Under the pieces are notes generated by a model. It worked only from the letters and a program-made list of their open reading frames with translations. It searched no databases and was not told the DNA's origin. Both the position numbers and the translations under genes were made by a program. From Lutjanus erythropterus (Eukaryota > Chordata > Actinopteri > Lutjaniformes > Lutjanidae), in contig CM034599.1 in NCBI GenBank assembly GCA_020091685.1, positions 21,872,424-21,936,423 of the forward strand: 64,000 nucleotides of DNA, given 5' to 3'. Numbering within the stretch: position 1 is the first letter of the stretch; every line of letters starts with the position of its first letter. This document shows, piece after piece, positions 49,161 through 61,620 of this stretch.

Positions 49161-50705
49161 TTATGTCAGTGATTCACACATACAGCTACATTGAGGAAGA
49201 TATCTGTCTTGTGCCTTTATACACATGTCATAGCATTGCCAGAACAGACTCAGTAATGTACAGTCCTGCAGATTGTTGTATTGCAATACTTAAGGATGCC
49301 AACTGCCATAAAATTCAACAGAAGAAGAAAATGCGGCATGGCCAGATGTACATGTATCCGGCAGAAGATTATTTTCAGGAACATGGCAGGCGAGAAGCCG
49401 TTTTTGTCCAGTGCTCTACAAGTTTGTGAGACAATTAATGTTTTTTGTGATCTACTTTAATCAGAAACATGCCTTCCATACGTTAAAATGAACATCAAAC
49501 GACTGTGGATGTCTGGAGTCATTGTGCCTCTAGTTGCTGTTGGAGTGAAAGTGTCTTTGGCCATACAGACGTATCCTTTATGTGCTTGGCCTTGTAATTT
49601 GACTGCTTTCATTCACAACATGGTCATTTCCCTGAAATGTTAGCAGGTCTTGAGATAGGACATCGGCAGTTCAATGGGACAAGGGTGAAGTAGGCAATCT
49701 AATAATACAGTGGTGGAGCAGGGAATACCAGTGTCCCAACTCCAGTGATTTGGGACATTGGTACGTTCTCTGCTCCCATTTGGACATGACCACATGTAGG
49801 AAATGCTGCTGAACATTTCAGCGGTGGACTACACGTTTGAAACGGGCTTATGAGTGTGTCTTTTTGTTCCAAGGTAGATAGGTATAGTTGTAGAGTAATT
49901 ATAGCCCCACAGCTGTTTATAAGCATATAAAGGTTTTTATTCACTCCTTATCTACTGTGATAAAGCATTCTTTCCCTTGTGGTCAGAACATTAGGTTTCT
50001 GTATTTGTGTACGTGGTGTGTGTGAGTGTGTGTGTGAGGCTGCACACTTGAGAGAGTGAGAGAGCCAGAGACATGGGGGATTAAAGAGGGAAGGCTGTAT
50101 AATTGAGACCATATTTGAATATTATGTATATAAAACAGAAATGGAAGCCTGTGATACTCAATGAATTCAAATAGGACGACTCAATATGGCGAAGACTAGT
50201 TCCTGTGCAGTCTTGTTTATGTTTAATTTGTTTACATTGGCATATGAGTGTAATGAATCCAAGATAAAGAAATGCATACGGCACTTTCAGCGTGTTTTTT
50301 TTTTTTCTTTCACTCAGTTCTGCAGTAGCTGCTCGGTGGTGGTGATGCTATGTTGTTTTCAGTTTTTGTACTGTTATGAATCATATTGTGGTCTGCCCTG
50401 GGGCTTCCTGGCTCACACTGTCTCTGTTACAGCCGGGAAATCAAATAAAGTAATTGATTGCTTAAAGTGATCCTTTTCCCCTTTTGTTCACTACTAACAC
50501 TGTCTGTGCACTACAGCTGAAGCTTGTTTATTGGCAGAGATTATTTACCCATACTCCCGATGGGGAAAATGGGTAGTTAATTAACTTTAGGCTGGATTTT
50601 TCCGTCAGACAGGGCAAAATGATAAACAATAAGAACAGAAAGTCTGGTACTTCACATGTCTGTGTTGCTGCTGCTAGAAATGACTGGAAAATCCTGAAGA
50701 TAATT

Positions 50706-50853
50706 ATAGGTATAACCTTTTATATTGGGTTCTAGGTGAAACCTTCTGAAAGAGTTCCAACTGGAATCTTTATAAAAGGTTCTACCGGGAATTAAAAAGC
50801 CCTCTGAAGAACCTTTATGACTCTAGTGAGTCCCTTTATTTCTAAGAGTGTGT
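50706..50853. repeat. GGTTCT/AGAACC-rich element, partial copy (family F)
   Basis: Contains GGGTTCTAGGTGAAACCTTC, AAAAGGTTCTACCGGGAAT, TGAAGAACCTTTATG and the family terminus TATTTCTAAGAGTGTGTAG. The left part is truncated. Confidence 0.6.
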
Positions 50854-51864
50854 AGTTTTGATACAGCACAGATGCATGGTAGGGGGTTGACTTTCTTTAT
50901 CTTTCCCCAAAACAAACAAACAAGTTCATCCTGGGATGTTCTCCTCCCTTCCTGCTAGGCTTAATGATGTTCTGCACAGCACCGCATTCAATAGGAAAAG
51001 AAGATGGTTAGGCAAACAAGCAGAGGACAATCCCTCATGTCCAGAGTTTCGTCCACTGTTTTGTATAATGTGATCTTTATGCAACTGATTGCGAATAAGA
51101 CCTGACCATGTATTTGCTTAATGTGATCGTGTCGAGGTCACAAATATCAATCCCAGTAATGTGCAGAAACTGTGTCGGAACAGACAGTGTGATTGCACCC
51201 AGTGGGCAATTTGTTCAAGAATTCCCAAAAGGGATAGTGACAGATAAATTATTGCTTTCCCTCTTGTTTAACTCTAAACTCTGCAGCCAACAGAGCGGGA
51301 TTAATAATTTGTGTTAACAAGAGGGATGCCATCCTCCTTTCATCCATCCTCAAATTGTGCCCCTCTCCGCTTTCACCCCTGTCACCCTGCTGATTATACC
51401 TGACAGTTCCTCCTTCTCATCGTCAGAGATGACAAAGTGTTTCTCCTGTGCTCCCCGAGTCTCATCCCTCACCCACGGATGGCCCAGATCACAGTAGGAG
51501 CAGATATGAGACCAGGGAGGAGATCCGTCACGACTCCCCTTTCTACCTGGAACTCATTTTTCAGCTCCCGGAAAGGCGAGTGCGAGGCATCTCTTAGCGG
51601 TAAATGTGATTTATCCACTGAGCTGTTGCTTGCTGGTGGCCAACGTGGCTATAGCAGCAGCCAGACTCACAATTAACGCTGATATACTGTATCTGCTAGC
51701 TCAACTGTTAGACTCTGAATCAGCAGTGATGATAATTAAGACGCTTCTGGTCGAAGTCAGGCGGAGTTTTTAGTGTTAAAGTCAATAGAGGAGTCCATTT
51801 GTGCTTATTTGTGTGTCTGGAAAAGACGAAGATTGCTGGTCATGTTTAGTTTTTGTTCCAAAGT

Positions 51865-51911
51865 TATGACCCCCTTAGGGGTTCTGACCCCCAGGTTGAG
51901 AACTACTGTAC
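51865..51911 (-). mobile_element. hAT (Charlie-like) terminal fragment
   Basis: TTATGACCCCCTTAGGGGTT and CTGACCCCCAGGTTGAGAAC end in TACTG. This is the reverse complement of the CAGTGGTTCTCAACCTGGGG type of terminus. Confidence 0.5.
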
Positions 51912-53465
51912 TAGAGAGACAAAAGACAGACAAGCAGAACTCAAATATCAACTTGGCCTTGCGAGTCACAAGGACACTCTATGACCATGATGGTATAATA
52001 GCATTAAATATAATCATGTTCTGTTGTATCCACACCAGTACATTCCCTTTCTGTGGAACCACAATGGGGGGAAAAGCTCAGCCACATCATTTAACACAAC
52101 ACTAGGCTAATATAAGACATTGCAGGCAGCAAAGACAGACATTTAGCAGTACAGTATTAGACAGGATTAGGATGATTCAGTGTAGAAAGGAGGCGCCACA
52201 GATGACAGCTTTAGCCACACGTTTCACTAGGTGTCATTTAATACAGCTCCACTGCTGAGCCAAAATTAATTCACTCACGATGACTTCTGCTCTTTTCATT
52301 TTCTTTATTTATATATTTACCCTTGTTGCATTTGTTCCCCTGTCTCCTTTTCTTTGCATTCCTCACAGTTTTAATGGATTTATTTAATTCCGGCCTTTCT
52401 TCCCAATGTGGCAGCAATCAGAATACCACAAATTTGCAAGAAAATTAGTCCATTTCATCTCTGTAATTATTGACATGAGGGGAGGGTGGGGGTGTGTTTG
52501 AAACGCTCACACATGCCCATTAACGGTTTCTTTGAAGCCTGCAGAAGCTTGTTCTGTCAACAGGTCTGCCAAGAACCCATGACATGATTTACTATCACCT
52601 CGACAGTTTACTTCATGTCAAATAGTTTACATGTGCGGTGAAACAGTCAAAGACTTCAGACCGGTCAGATTGGGAGGCGTGTGGAACAATTCAGCAAACA
52701 CACAGAGTGAAAAATTCAAGATGCTTTTGCATCAGATCTTCCAAAATATTACAACATGCCATAATTCATCATGACCCACATTTCTGTAGAAGTTTGTTGA
52801 GGCAAAAGTTTTTGTTTTCAGGGAATTGGGGACTGAGACGGGTGAGGGGGGTTGAGGTCTTAGCCTAATCTACCTTCAATCTGGTGTCGTGTGAAGAAAT
52901 GCTGAGATCAGGCTGTGGCTGGAGGTTAGGTCAAGTCCCTGATGTAAACTCACAGCATTCTTCGAGCTCTAATGGTGTATTGCGTTCGTGCCTCCTGTAC
53001 TCTGTGTGTGTGTGTGTGCGTGCATGTGTGTCCACGCGCATTTTCACACTTCTACCATATCAACTTATATTTCCACTGTGTGGTGGAGCAGGGGGAGCAG
53101 GGGTCTCTGAGGGCTCTGGGTTTGTGCTAAGACCATTATAAAGGATCGTGATTGCAGGCGATTGTGTGAGAATGTGTTTATGTATGTCTGCATGGGGCGC
53201 CGACAGGGCTCTCTCTCGGGGTGGGTTTTAATTCCAAATGGACGTGTGAGGACGGCCAGAACAAGAAGTGTGTGTAAATGGGGAAGTGTGGGGGTGGAGG
53301 GGAGTCCATAGATGCAGTGTGTAAAATGGTTATTGTAGTGTAATCAGCGTGGTGACCTGAACCAGAGTTAATATTGAGGAGATTGACCTTTTCTGTTGGC
53401 TGGAGATGAGGAGTGCCCTGTGGCTTTGTGCTACAATTCTTTCAACTTTCAATACCACCGTGCAT

Positions 53466-53468
<3 letters not shown>

Positions 53469-53501
<33 letters not shown>
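53469..53501. repeat. (AC)n microsatellite
   Basis: About 16 AC units. Confidence 0.95.
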
Positions 53502-53502
<1 letters not shown>

Positions 53503-53541
53503 TTATGCATATACACAAATATGTAGACCTACTCAGCATTT

Positions 53542-54300
53542 CCAGTGAGCACCCACCGGGATTTCAGTGTTGATTTCTAGCTGAAAATGGGATACTCGGT
53601 CTGCATGTCTTTTTACCATGTTTTTAACCAGCTAAAATGTACTGTAGTTACAATGTCAGCGTGTCACAAAAGACAAATTTGTTTTATCACTTTGTTAAAA
53701 TTTGTTCAGTTGTAGGTTGAAAGAGAGATGATATTGATTTGCAATGAATTTCAATGCACTTAATGTTTCATATAAAATGTAATAATTAAGAACATTTTCA
53801 GCTGTGGGCTGGTAACAAGAACAAGAAGATTCTAGGACATCATAATTGGAGAAGTTCTTAATTTAAAATAAAGAAACTGCACTTCTTGCTGTAGTCTAGC
53901 GTGCATTATGCAAGTACTTTGTAATGTGAGCTGACTGGACAAACATATTGGCGACTGGCTGAGAATATATGCACTGGGATGTAGTCTAAATAGCAGCAAG
54001 GAAGAAAAACTTGACTTTGAGCAAGGAAACTGATGTTTGAGTCCTTTGTGTCAACTGAGAAATTTGGATGTTGTTTCTTGGAGAGAGTCCGAAGCGATGA
54101 AGAATATATGCACATTGTGGAGGATGAGACATATCATTGTTGCAAATCCTGGTGAAATGCGGTCTAAATGTGAACACCCACTCAATGTCTTCAAATAGTT
54201 TGTGACAAAAACTTTCATTTTTTAACCTATTCTGAACTTCTTTTGACCAATGACCGTGTTGTTTTTTAGACGTCTTTTCAACTGAAAAGCTGCTCACTGG
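53542..54300. repeat. Element bounded by CCAGTGAGCA inverted repeats
   Basis: CCAGTGAGCA (53542-53551) and TGCTCACTGG (54291-54300) are perfect 10-bp inverted ends. CAGCTAAAATGTACTGTAGT and TTTTTAGACGTCTTTTCAAC inside are repeat-like. The length is about 760 bases. Confidence 0.45.
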
Positions 54301-55080
54301 GTTCACTTAAGTGCCACATGCATAGCAGAATCAGAAACAGTACTCCACCCACACATACACAGATAAAACGGACAACACTCCAAGGTGTCAGTCTTGTACA
54401 TTTTCTGCTGTTGTTGAAACTAGAAACAGGCTACACTGCTACATAAACTTCAAAGGTGAAAAAGAAATAAAGGGAAAAAACGCAGAAACAAACTTGTTGG
54501 GTGTTCTAGGCGAGCCATTGTTCCTTTAAAGAAAGCCACCTTATTCACCTGCTCTCATCTGTAGTTTCATTTGCATTTGGGAAACTTGCCCAGTCATACC
54601 TACCCATACCCAGGGGAAATAGCTTTGATCACAGAAAGGACTACTTTGCTATAGCAACTACTCCGCTTATCCTTTTCTCATCCTTACCTTTCTCCCACTT
54701 TTCTGACTCAGTTATTCTCTGACTTCATCTGCTTTCATAACCTCCCGTGCTCTCTCCTGTACTCTAGCCTCTTAAATCCTCCCAGTAGTATTAAATTTGT
54801 GTTTATCCCTGCAGCCTGCCTCCCCCATGTCTCCGGGTCCCCAAGGAGACATCCAAAGCACAGAGCCCCAGGTAGGGAGCCCTAGGCTGGGCTTGTAGCT
54901 GCTGTGGGAGCCCTCACAGGGATTTGCCAGCTCTAGAGACCCCATAGTAGCTGCACAAGGTCTTGTGTTGCACCAGAGAGAGTTGAAGAAGGGGAGTGGC
55001 AGAAATAGAGTGCGAGACAGACAGAGAAAAAAGAAAATCAAGGAATAAGTGGTTTTTCATATGCACATTTAGGATCATGA

Positions 55081-55603
55081 ATGTTTACTCAACACTTTTC
55101 TTTTTGCTCCCATTTTTCTTGATTTGAGGTAAAAGACTTTTTCTGTGCACGTAAAAGGTTTATTTCCAAACGTTGTTCACAAATTTGTTCAAATCTGTGT
55201 TAGTGAGCATGTGTGTCTTGGACTGGTCAAAATAAAAGCTGTTTGATCTTGAAAAAAAAATGATTAGGCACTGGACTATGGCTATTTCACATAGTTATGG
55301 ATGCCTCCCAGGAGGGCAAAGTCATGATCCATACTCTGCCTGTGACTGGCCAGGACTCACTGACTGTTTTGGTTGGGTTTGTTATGATAAGGAATGAGGA
55401 GTGACCAGTTAGTGCTGGGGTAAGAATATCAGGATAGGCCAATCAGAGGAAGAGTAGCATGGGTCATGACTTTGCCCTCCTTGCTATCTGTAACCCTATG
55501 GGAAATAGCCTTAGTTAAGTGCCTGATTGAAGTGCCAATTTTGTACTTTCATGAAAATGGGAGCAAAAACAAAATTTGCAAAAGTGTTGAGTATATTTTG
55601 TTG
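55081..55603. mobile_element. Internally deleted Tc1-like element
   Basis: The outer arms TTTACTCAACACTTTTCTTT with TTGCTCCCATTTTTCTTGAT (left) and GAAAATGGGAGCAAAAACAA with AAGTGTTGAGTATATTTTG (right) are inverted copies of the long terminal repeat of a Tc1/mariner family widespread in fish. The left side continues with GTTCACAAATTTGTTCAAAT and CTGTGTTAGTGAGCATG, also from that repeat. There is no transposase sequence. A different inverted repeat occupies the middle. Confidence 0.65.
55260..55535. repeat. Foldback repeat nested in the Tc1-like element
   Basis: TAGGCACTGGACTATGGCTA and GGAGGGCAAAGTCATGATCC (55265-55331) are the reverse complement, with few changes, of GGGTCATGACTTTGCCCTCC and AAATAGCCTTAGTTAAGTGCC (55461-55525). 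Arms are near 70 bases and weaker symmetry continues toward the centre near 55395. Confidence 0.65.
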
Positions 55604-56598
55604 TTAAGTCTCCACTGCTGGAATGGAAATGTAAAGGTGCTTAAACCCCTCCTACATATGAACCCCTGCCTCCCATTTGTCTGACAGAGAGGGAACAATT
55701 GGTCGCAGTGGTTTCAGAGGCCCTGTCTCGGTCTCCCCTTTGTGCAAGGATAAGATGATGTCCCATGCAAAGAACAAAGCCGGATAATTGACCCCCCTCA
55801 GTGGCTCATGTGGCCTGTCGGACACAGGCAGCTTCCTGTGCGCACATATGTGTACACATGAATGCGCTGACAAGCATAATCATGCTCACACAGAGGCATT
55901 AAAACAGGGAGAAATGCAAACAAAATGTCTGGGCTCTGAACTAAAACAGCGTGTGAGTAAATGTAAGCTGTGTGTCATTTCTTCCTCTTTGCCTGCATGG
56001 TGCGTTTTCACTGATCTGCTGAGTGCCTTTCAGTAGCTCAACATATACACCCTGTAATCTTTTCTGCTTTGTTATACAGCTTAGGTGTAAACTTTCAGCT
56101 TTGATGGACAACTTTACAATAGACAGGCTTTACCCATTCCTCCACGTGAATAGAATAGTCTCGATGATAGACCGCACTTAACTGTAAGAGAACAATAAGA
56201 CATATTAAACACGCCTAGTTAGTGTTGAAATATACCTTCTTGCTCCTAATCTCTTCATTTTGTCTCCCAAATCCCTGTGTTTTCTTTATTCCCCCTCTGT
56301 ATGTACAATATAAGTACATAATGAACTGCGAACATGCCTGAAATCTGAAGCTTTTTCCCCCTCCAGTCACCATTTTAAAGCCTAAACAGAAGGGAAGAAT
56401 AAAAAGACATTACCTCTCTGGCATATTGAGGCATTCTTATTTAGTATTCAATGCAGTGTTAAAATTACTCATGAGAGCTTTCAACCTTTCATCTCACAAA
56501 TTGAATTGATTTGTTGGTGAGAGAAATAACAGAACAAAAAAAAAGTTTCCAACATAATGTGCTTGAATCTGTGGCCCTGCTCATGATGCTCTTCCTGA

Positions 56599-56624
56599 GT
56601 GTGTGTGTGTGTGTGTGTGTGTGT
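56599..56624. repeat. (GT)n microsatellite
   Basis: About 13 GT units. Confidence 0.95.
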
Positions 56625-56817
56625 TTCTCGCTGTATTATTGAGCTTGTGCTTAGTGCGGGTCAGTCACATCAGTCATTCTCAGATGGCCAGAGTAGCAAT
56701 ATACTGTATGCTAATTGTTTGCTGCTTAATATGCTACATCAATCAGGACTAATTATGACATTGTTTCAGCGCTCAGCGTTGTTTCAGCAAATGAGATCGA
56801 GTGGGTGAGAGAAGGAG

Positions 56818-57066
56818 AGGGAGAGAGACGGCAAGATAAAAACAGAGAGACGCTTCATAAGCACAGAGGAACACAAATACAAATGCAAGTGAAGATTTGC
56901 AGTGCAGTTCAAGGGTTTCCTGTGAGAGGTTCCACAGAGGAACCTTCTATGGTGTAATGGTTCCACTCAGAACCAAGACAGGGAGAGAGACAGGGAGACA
57001 GAGAGACGCTTCACAAGGCAGAGAGGAAGACAAATATAAATGCAAGTGAATATTTGCAGCGCATTA
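56818..57066. repeat. Direct ~90-bp duplication flanking a repeat relic
   Basis: 56818-56910 and 56980-57066 share AGGGAGAGAGAC, ACAGAGAGACGCTTCA, AAATGCAAGTGAA and ATTTGCAG in the same order and direction, with small changes. The 56911-56979 family F relic sits between them. Confidence 0.75.
56911..56979. repeat. GGTTCT/AGAACC-rich element, 69-bp relic (family F)
   Basis: GTGAGAGGTTCCACAGAGGA, ACCTTCTATGGTGTAATGG and TTCCACTCAGAACC match phrases in 58380-58445 and 60050-60110. It lies exactly between the two arms of a flanking duplication. Confidence 0.55.
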
Positions 57067-57159
57067 AAACAGTGTATATCTACTCTCTGTGTAGTTCCCA
57101 AAGCCTCGGGGGAATTCCTGTTCCCTGTGTTATGATCAGTCTACTGTTGTTTGAACTGA

Positions 57160-57540
57160 ACTTTCTATTTTAATATGAATTTACTTCCTAGCGCGTTCTC
57201 TCTAGGATGAAATTGGCATTAAATTCGGTGCTTTCAAGAACAGAGATGATCATCTCCAACTGAGCAGGAGCTCCAATTACACGCAGGCCAACAAAAATCA
57301 TGGCACAAATATTAAAATGTAGCTTAACAAGAACTTTCTATGATTTTTTTTTCTCCAAATATGGTAGATAATTTCAGTGACTCCTGCATTAATCGTCTTT
57401 CATGATTGATTACCTCGAGAATTTCTTTTAATGTGCTCCCATTGCACAGTGGAAGCACCTCTTGTTACACTGAGTCAGATATCGTGACCTGCCAGGCTAT
57501 CAAAATATTATTTCTCTGGTTAAAGAAACATTAAAGTACA
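57160..57540. promoter_or_regulatory. efna5: Candidate conserved noncoding block in intron 1
   Basis: Repeat-free sequence (GGCATTAAATTCGGTGCTTT, CTGCATTAATCGTCTTTCAT, TGATTGATTACCTCGAG) between the 56818-57066 duplication and later repeats. Enhancer-like by appearance; not testable here. Confidence 0.25.
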
Positions 57541-58200
57541 CACACATGCACACCATGCCATGTGCCCGCTCTCTCTTTCTCATACTCACACCTTTGAAAA
57601 CTTCTTGACTGCAGTGTGTGACCTCCTGGTCGTTGCCAAGTGCCTGGGATGGGGGCCCTCTGGCTTGTGAGGCTTTTTAATGGACTCCTAGACAGTCCAT
57701 TTCTATTGTGTGTGGAGAACAACCCTGGTGAATGCAGCAAATTAATCACATTTGGACCTGGACTGGCTGCCACTTTTCACTGTGAGCCCCCTTGCTAAGG
57801 TGCAACTAGAAGGACTAGAGGGGTCAGACAAGCACAAAATGGAGGGCTGAGGGAAGAACAGGGGGAACTCTTTAGTTAGGCCCCCAGCTGAAAGAGGAAC
57901 AAGGCTGTCATTTTGTATTCTAGCATTGGCCTCTTTCGTGCTCCTGCTGGCATTCCTGCTGCATTTGTAGTAGTGGGTCCACGTGTCTTTGTGCGTTTGC
58001 GTGAGTGTGTGTTTGCGTGCGCGGATAGGCAGAGATGGAGAGCGTTCTTGCTGTTTTGTTGTGGCAAAGGTCAGCTTGTAGTGCCAGCTGGAGAGAGGCC
58101 TGTGAGGCCCACTGGATAGACAGACTTGGAAAAAAAAAAAAGGAGGCGAGAGGATGAATGAAAGGTGGGGGAGGTGGTGGTGGTCGCGGTGGGTTGGAGT

Positions 58201-58818
58201 ACACGCTTAGAAATAAACGTGCTAACTAGAACCATATAGGGTTCTTCAGCATGTCCCCATAGGAGAACCCTTTTTGGTACTTGGTAGAACCTTTTCTAAA
58301 GGTTTCACCTGGAATCCTTTCTGAGGGTTCTATCTAGAACCCACCATAAAGGGTTATGTCTAAAACCATCTGTGAAAGGTTCCTTTCAGAGCCCCTTCTA
58401 AGTGGTTCTACAGAGAACCCCTCTAAGGTGTAATGATTTGACCCATTTCTCAGCACTCTATCAAGAGCCTTTCTTAGGGCGCTAACAAGAACTTAACCAG
58501 GGGGTTTTATCAAGCTCTCATTTATATTCCAATCAACAACCCACCTGGGGGGTTCTACTGAGAACCCTTTTATTTCAAGGGGTTTTATCTATAACTCACC
58601 CAAGAGTTTTACCTATAACCCTCTTGTCTTCTGAAGGTTCTACGAAGAACCATATTGTATTCTTCAGATGAGGAATACAATAAAGGGTAAGTATAAGGAA
58701 TAAAGGATAAGGATAAGTCTTTTCTTCAAATAAGCGTTCTTCAAAATTAATGATTTTGGGTAGAACCTCAGCGCTTCCTGAAGAATCCTGTTGAAACCCT
58801 TATTTCTATAAGAGTGTG
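58201..58818. repeat. GGTTCT/AGAACC-rich element, full copy 1 (family F)
   Basis: The left end ACACGCTTAGAAATAAACGT is mirrored by the right end TTATTTCTATAAGAGTGTGG. The body is a string of 20-40-base imperfect units alternating GGTTCT and AGAACC(C), which can fold into many small stems. No coding frame survives. The family is common in ray-finned fish as far as I know. Confidence 0.7.
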
Positions 58819-59482
58819 GATTGTAGGAAATGTTACAGAGGCAGGTAGCTTATGAAACACATTTACTATATCATCTTGTAATGTTTATTTCATCAGAACA
58901 CATAAAAAAACCAGGTGATGCTTCCAGAAAGGAAAAACAACACTGGTTAATTTGTTTCCTATTGTAACAAGCAGAGGCAGATTGAGGGTGTCGTGGGAAG
59001 GAGGAGGAGATGGAGGGCGGAGAGTTTAAATGGGCAAGGGGAGGCAAAAGCATGGAGAAGAAGAGAAAATAGGCTAAAGCAGTGAGAGGAACCCCTTGGC
59101 TCGCCGTGGCCCCTGTTCAGTATGCATCCCCACTGTTGGGATGACAGTGGGGGCAGAAGAAGGCCATTGTTCCTTTCGGATCTTCCTCCTCATTGAAAAG
59201 AGAGATGGATGGAAGAGAGGAAGAGAAGAAGGCAAGAGACAGAAAGAGGGTTAGGGTGCGGGGCTGACCCGTGACCCACCCTGACCCGCAGACACCCGCC
59301 ACAACCAGGGCTTTTGTGTGAGGATCGAGCCTTCCGCGACCTCCTCCATGTAAAATCGAAACCCCTAGAATCCCCGCCTCCCCCCTCGGACCCACTCGAA
59401 TGTGACAAGGTCAGGGTTCAAACACTGTCAGGGGCCCGGGGCAGTCAAATAGAACTTGGAAGAGGCATAGTGCATATGTTTT

Positions 59483-59499
59483 TGTGTGTGTGTGCGTGT

Positions 59500-59546
<47 letters not shown>

Positions 59547-59549
59547 CGC
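59483..59549. repeat. Compound (GT)n-(GC)n microsatellite
   Basis: About 55 bases of interrupted GT pass directly into GCGCGCGCGC. The whole tract alternates purine and pyrimidine apart from one TTT. Confidence 0.95.
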
Positions 59550-59734
59550 CTGAATATATGGATATGTTTATATGCTTGTGTGTGCAGTTGTTAAAAATCT
59601 GTGGTCATGTAATGTAATAAGGGGGTGGCTTGAAAAGAACGGCTCTCCTAGGGTTTAGAGTGGTTAAACTAATGCCGGCTTTATGTTCATTTCAACACCC
59701 TTTCACTCCTTTTCTACCTCTGTGTGTGTGTGTG

Positions 59735-60374
59735 CACACTCTTAGAAATAAAAGTGATAACTTGAACCATATAGGGTTCTTCAGCATTTCCCCCATAGGA
59801 GAACCCTTTTTGGTTCTTCTTTAAGAATGGTTCCACTTGGAAACCACCTTGGAACATCTGTGAAAGTCTTGGTTTCCAAGGAAAAAACCTGCTATTTTTG
59901 GGTTTGAACTGGGAACCAACCTTTTCTTTTTTTTTTTTTTTTTGGTGGACGAACAGCTCAAAATCCGATCTGGCTAGAGCCCATATATTCCAAGAGTTTA
60001 ATGTAGAACCCACCCAGGGGGATTTAGAATTTACAAATTATAAGGGTTTTCTGTGAGAGGTTCTACGGGGAATCCATTTATAGTATAATGGTTCGACCCA
60101 GAACCTTCTCTGGGGGTTTTATCCGCAATGTTTCTACTTGTAAGGGTGCTGACAAGAACCCACTAAGGGGGTTCTACAGAGAACCATTTTAATATTTCAA
60201 GCGTTTCATGTAGAATCCACCAAAGACCCAGAGAGATCTAAAAATAATAAATTCTAAGAGTTTCCCATGCTTTCAACAATCAGTGAAGAAGGGCTCTTCA
60301 GAAGTAAATGGTTCTGGGTAGAACCTCAACCTTTCAGGAAGAACCCTTTTGGAAACATTTCTAAGAGTGTGTGT
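59735..60374. repeat. GGTTCT/AGAACC-rich element, full copy 2 (family F)
   Basis: Starts CACACTCTTAGAAATAAAAG and ends TTTCTAAGAGTGTGTG, a terminal inverted repeat. It shares ACCATATAGGGTTCTTCAGC and CATAGGAGAACCCTTTTTGG with copy 1, about 900 bases away in the same orientation. Confidence 0.75.
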
Positions 60375-61620
60375 GGTTACTTGGGGTCCAGATTGCTCTA
60401 ACTCATTATCGTGTATCCTTTTGGTTTCAGCATATGGAAAAAGCCAAACTAAGTTAAATGTGTTTACCATTCATGAATTGGAAAGAACCTTCGATGGAGA
60501 CGGAGAGAGTTTTGTAGTTTCATGACCTTTGGTGATATCAACTGTTACTCTATCCAGTGTAATCAGACACACACATTCACACAATATTTCTTCTTCTTTA
60601 TTTCTTTATCCCTCTATACCCCACTTTATTCTCCTTTTAGTCTTTCATCATTGGTGTATCATAGTTTATATTCATTGGAGAGCCCATATACTACTGCGAA
60701 ATCACAGGAGCCTGACTGTTTCCATGTGTTGGGTTTTATTGCCAGTTTCCTGCCGCACTAATGTGGATTTTATCAACTCAGCATGTGGATATTGATGTTT
60801 GAGAGAAAAGTAACGTTTCCTTTTTTGAAACTTTCCAACCAAAACCTTCTACGACACAGTTGGTGCTCAAGCTTCGGGAGTATGTTCTTGGGCACACTAT
60901 AGACTGAAGTCCTGTATAATATAAACATATAAACCTTGGTTCTCTCCCTCTTTTAGGTGCACACACACAAACACACATATTCACACTTCAGAATAATATA
61001 CTTTTAGGATAAAATAAATCACCACAAGATCACACGCACCCGCCGTCAACTCCTTGGCACGGTATCCACCAATATAAATGAATTTCATAGACCTGGCCAG
61101 CAACTAGAAAACATATATTAACATTTTCCTCTATATTTCAAGCTTGTCAAATGAAGAGGGGGGGTAGACGGAATATACAGCTGGTAAAACTTTTTGAATG
61201 ATGCTTACTGACCGGAGTGGAGCATTTAAAGCCATGGCAAGTGGGAGGGAGAGAGTGAGAGGAGCTAAATGTGGAAAACATGAGGATTCTGGCAGAAAAG
61301 CAGGCAGCCAAGCAGTGGGGGATCAACAAAGGGATGGTTTGACATGGCTCTGTCAAACCAGTGTAATTACTAAACACCCCAAATTACATACCCTCATTTA
61401 GTTGTACCCTATCATTTACCACTATCCGCATTTTTACTCCTCCTCTCTGTCCTGCTCATTCGTGCTCCCTTTTCGTCCCTTTTTATGCTTCCACTTTTCT
61501 GCTTTCTTTTTCATTTCAGCTCATTTATGTCTGTCTGTTTCTCCACCTGTGGTTCTTTTGAGGCTTCCGGTGTTATGTTGCATCCTTGTAAAGGGTCCTG
61601 GGCTTTTTTAAAAAAATCAA

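Noticed and set aside
58201..60374. AGAACC/GGTTCT units as steroid-receptor response elements
   Set aside because: Half-sites do not keep the 3-base spacing or the AGAACA-nnn-TGTTCT arrangement; the units belong to a repeat family.
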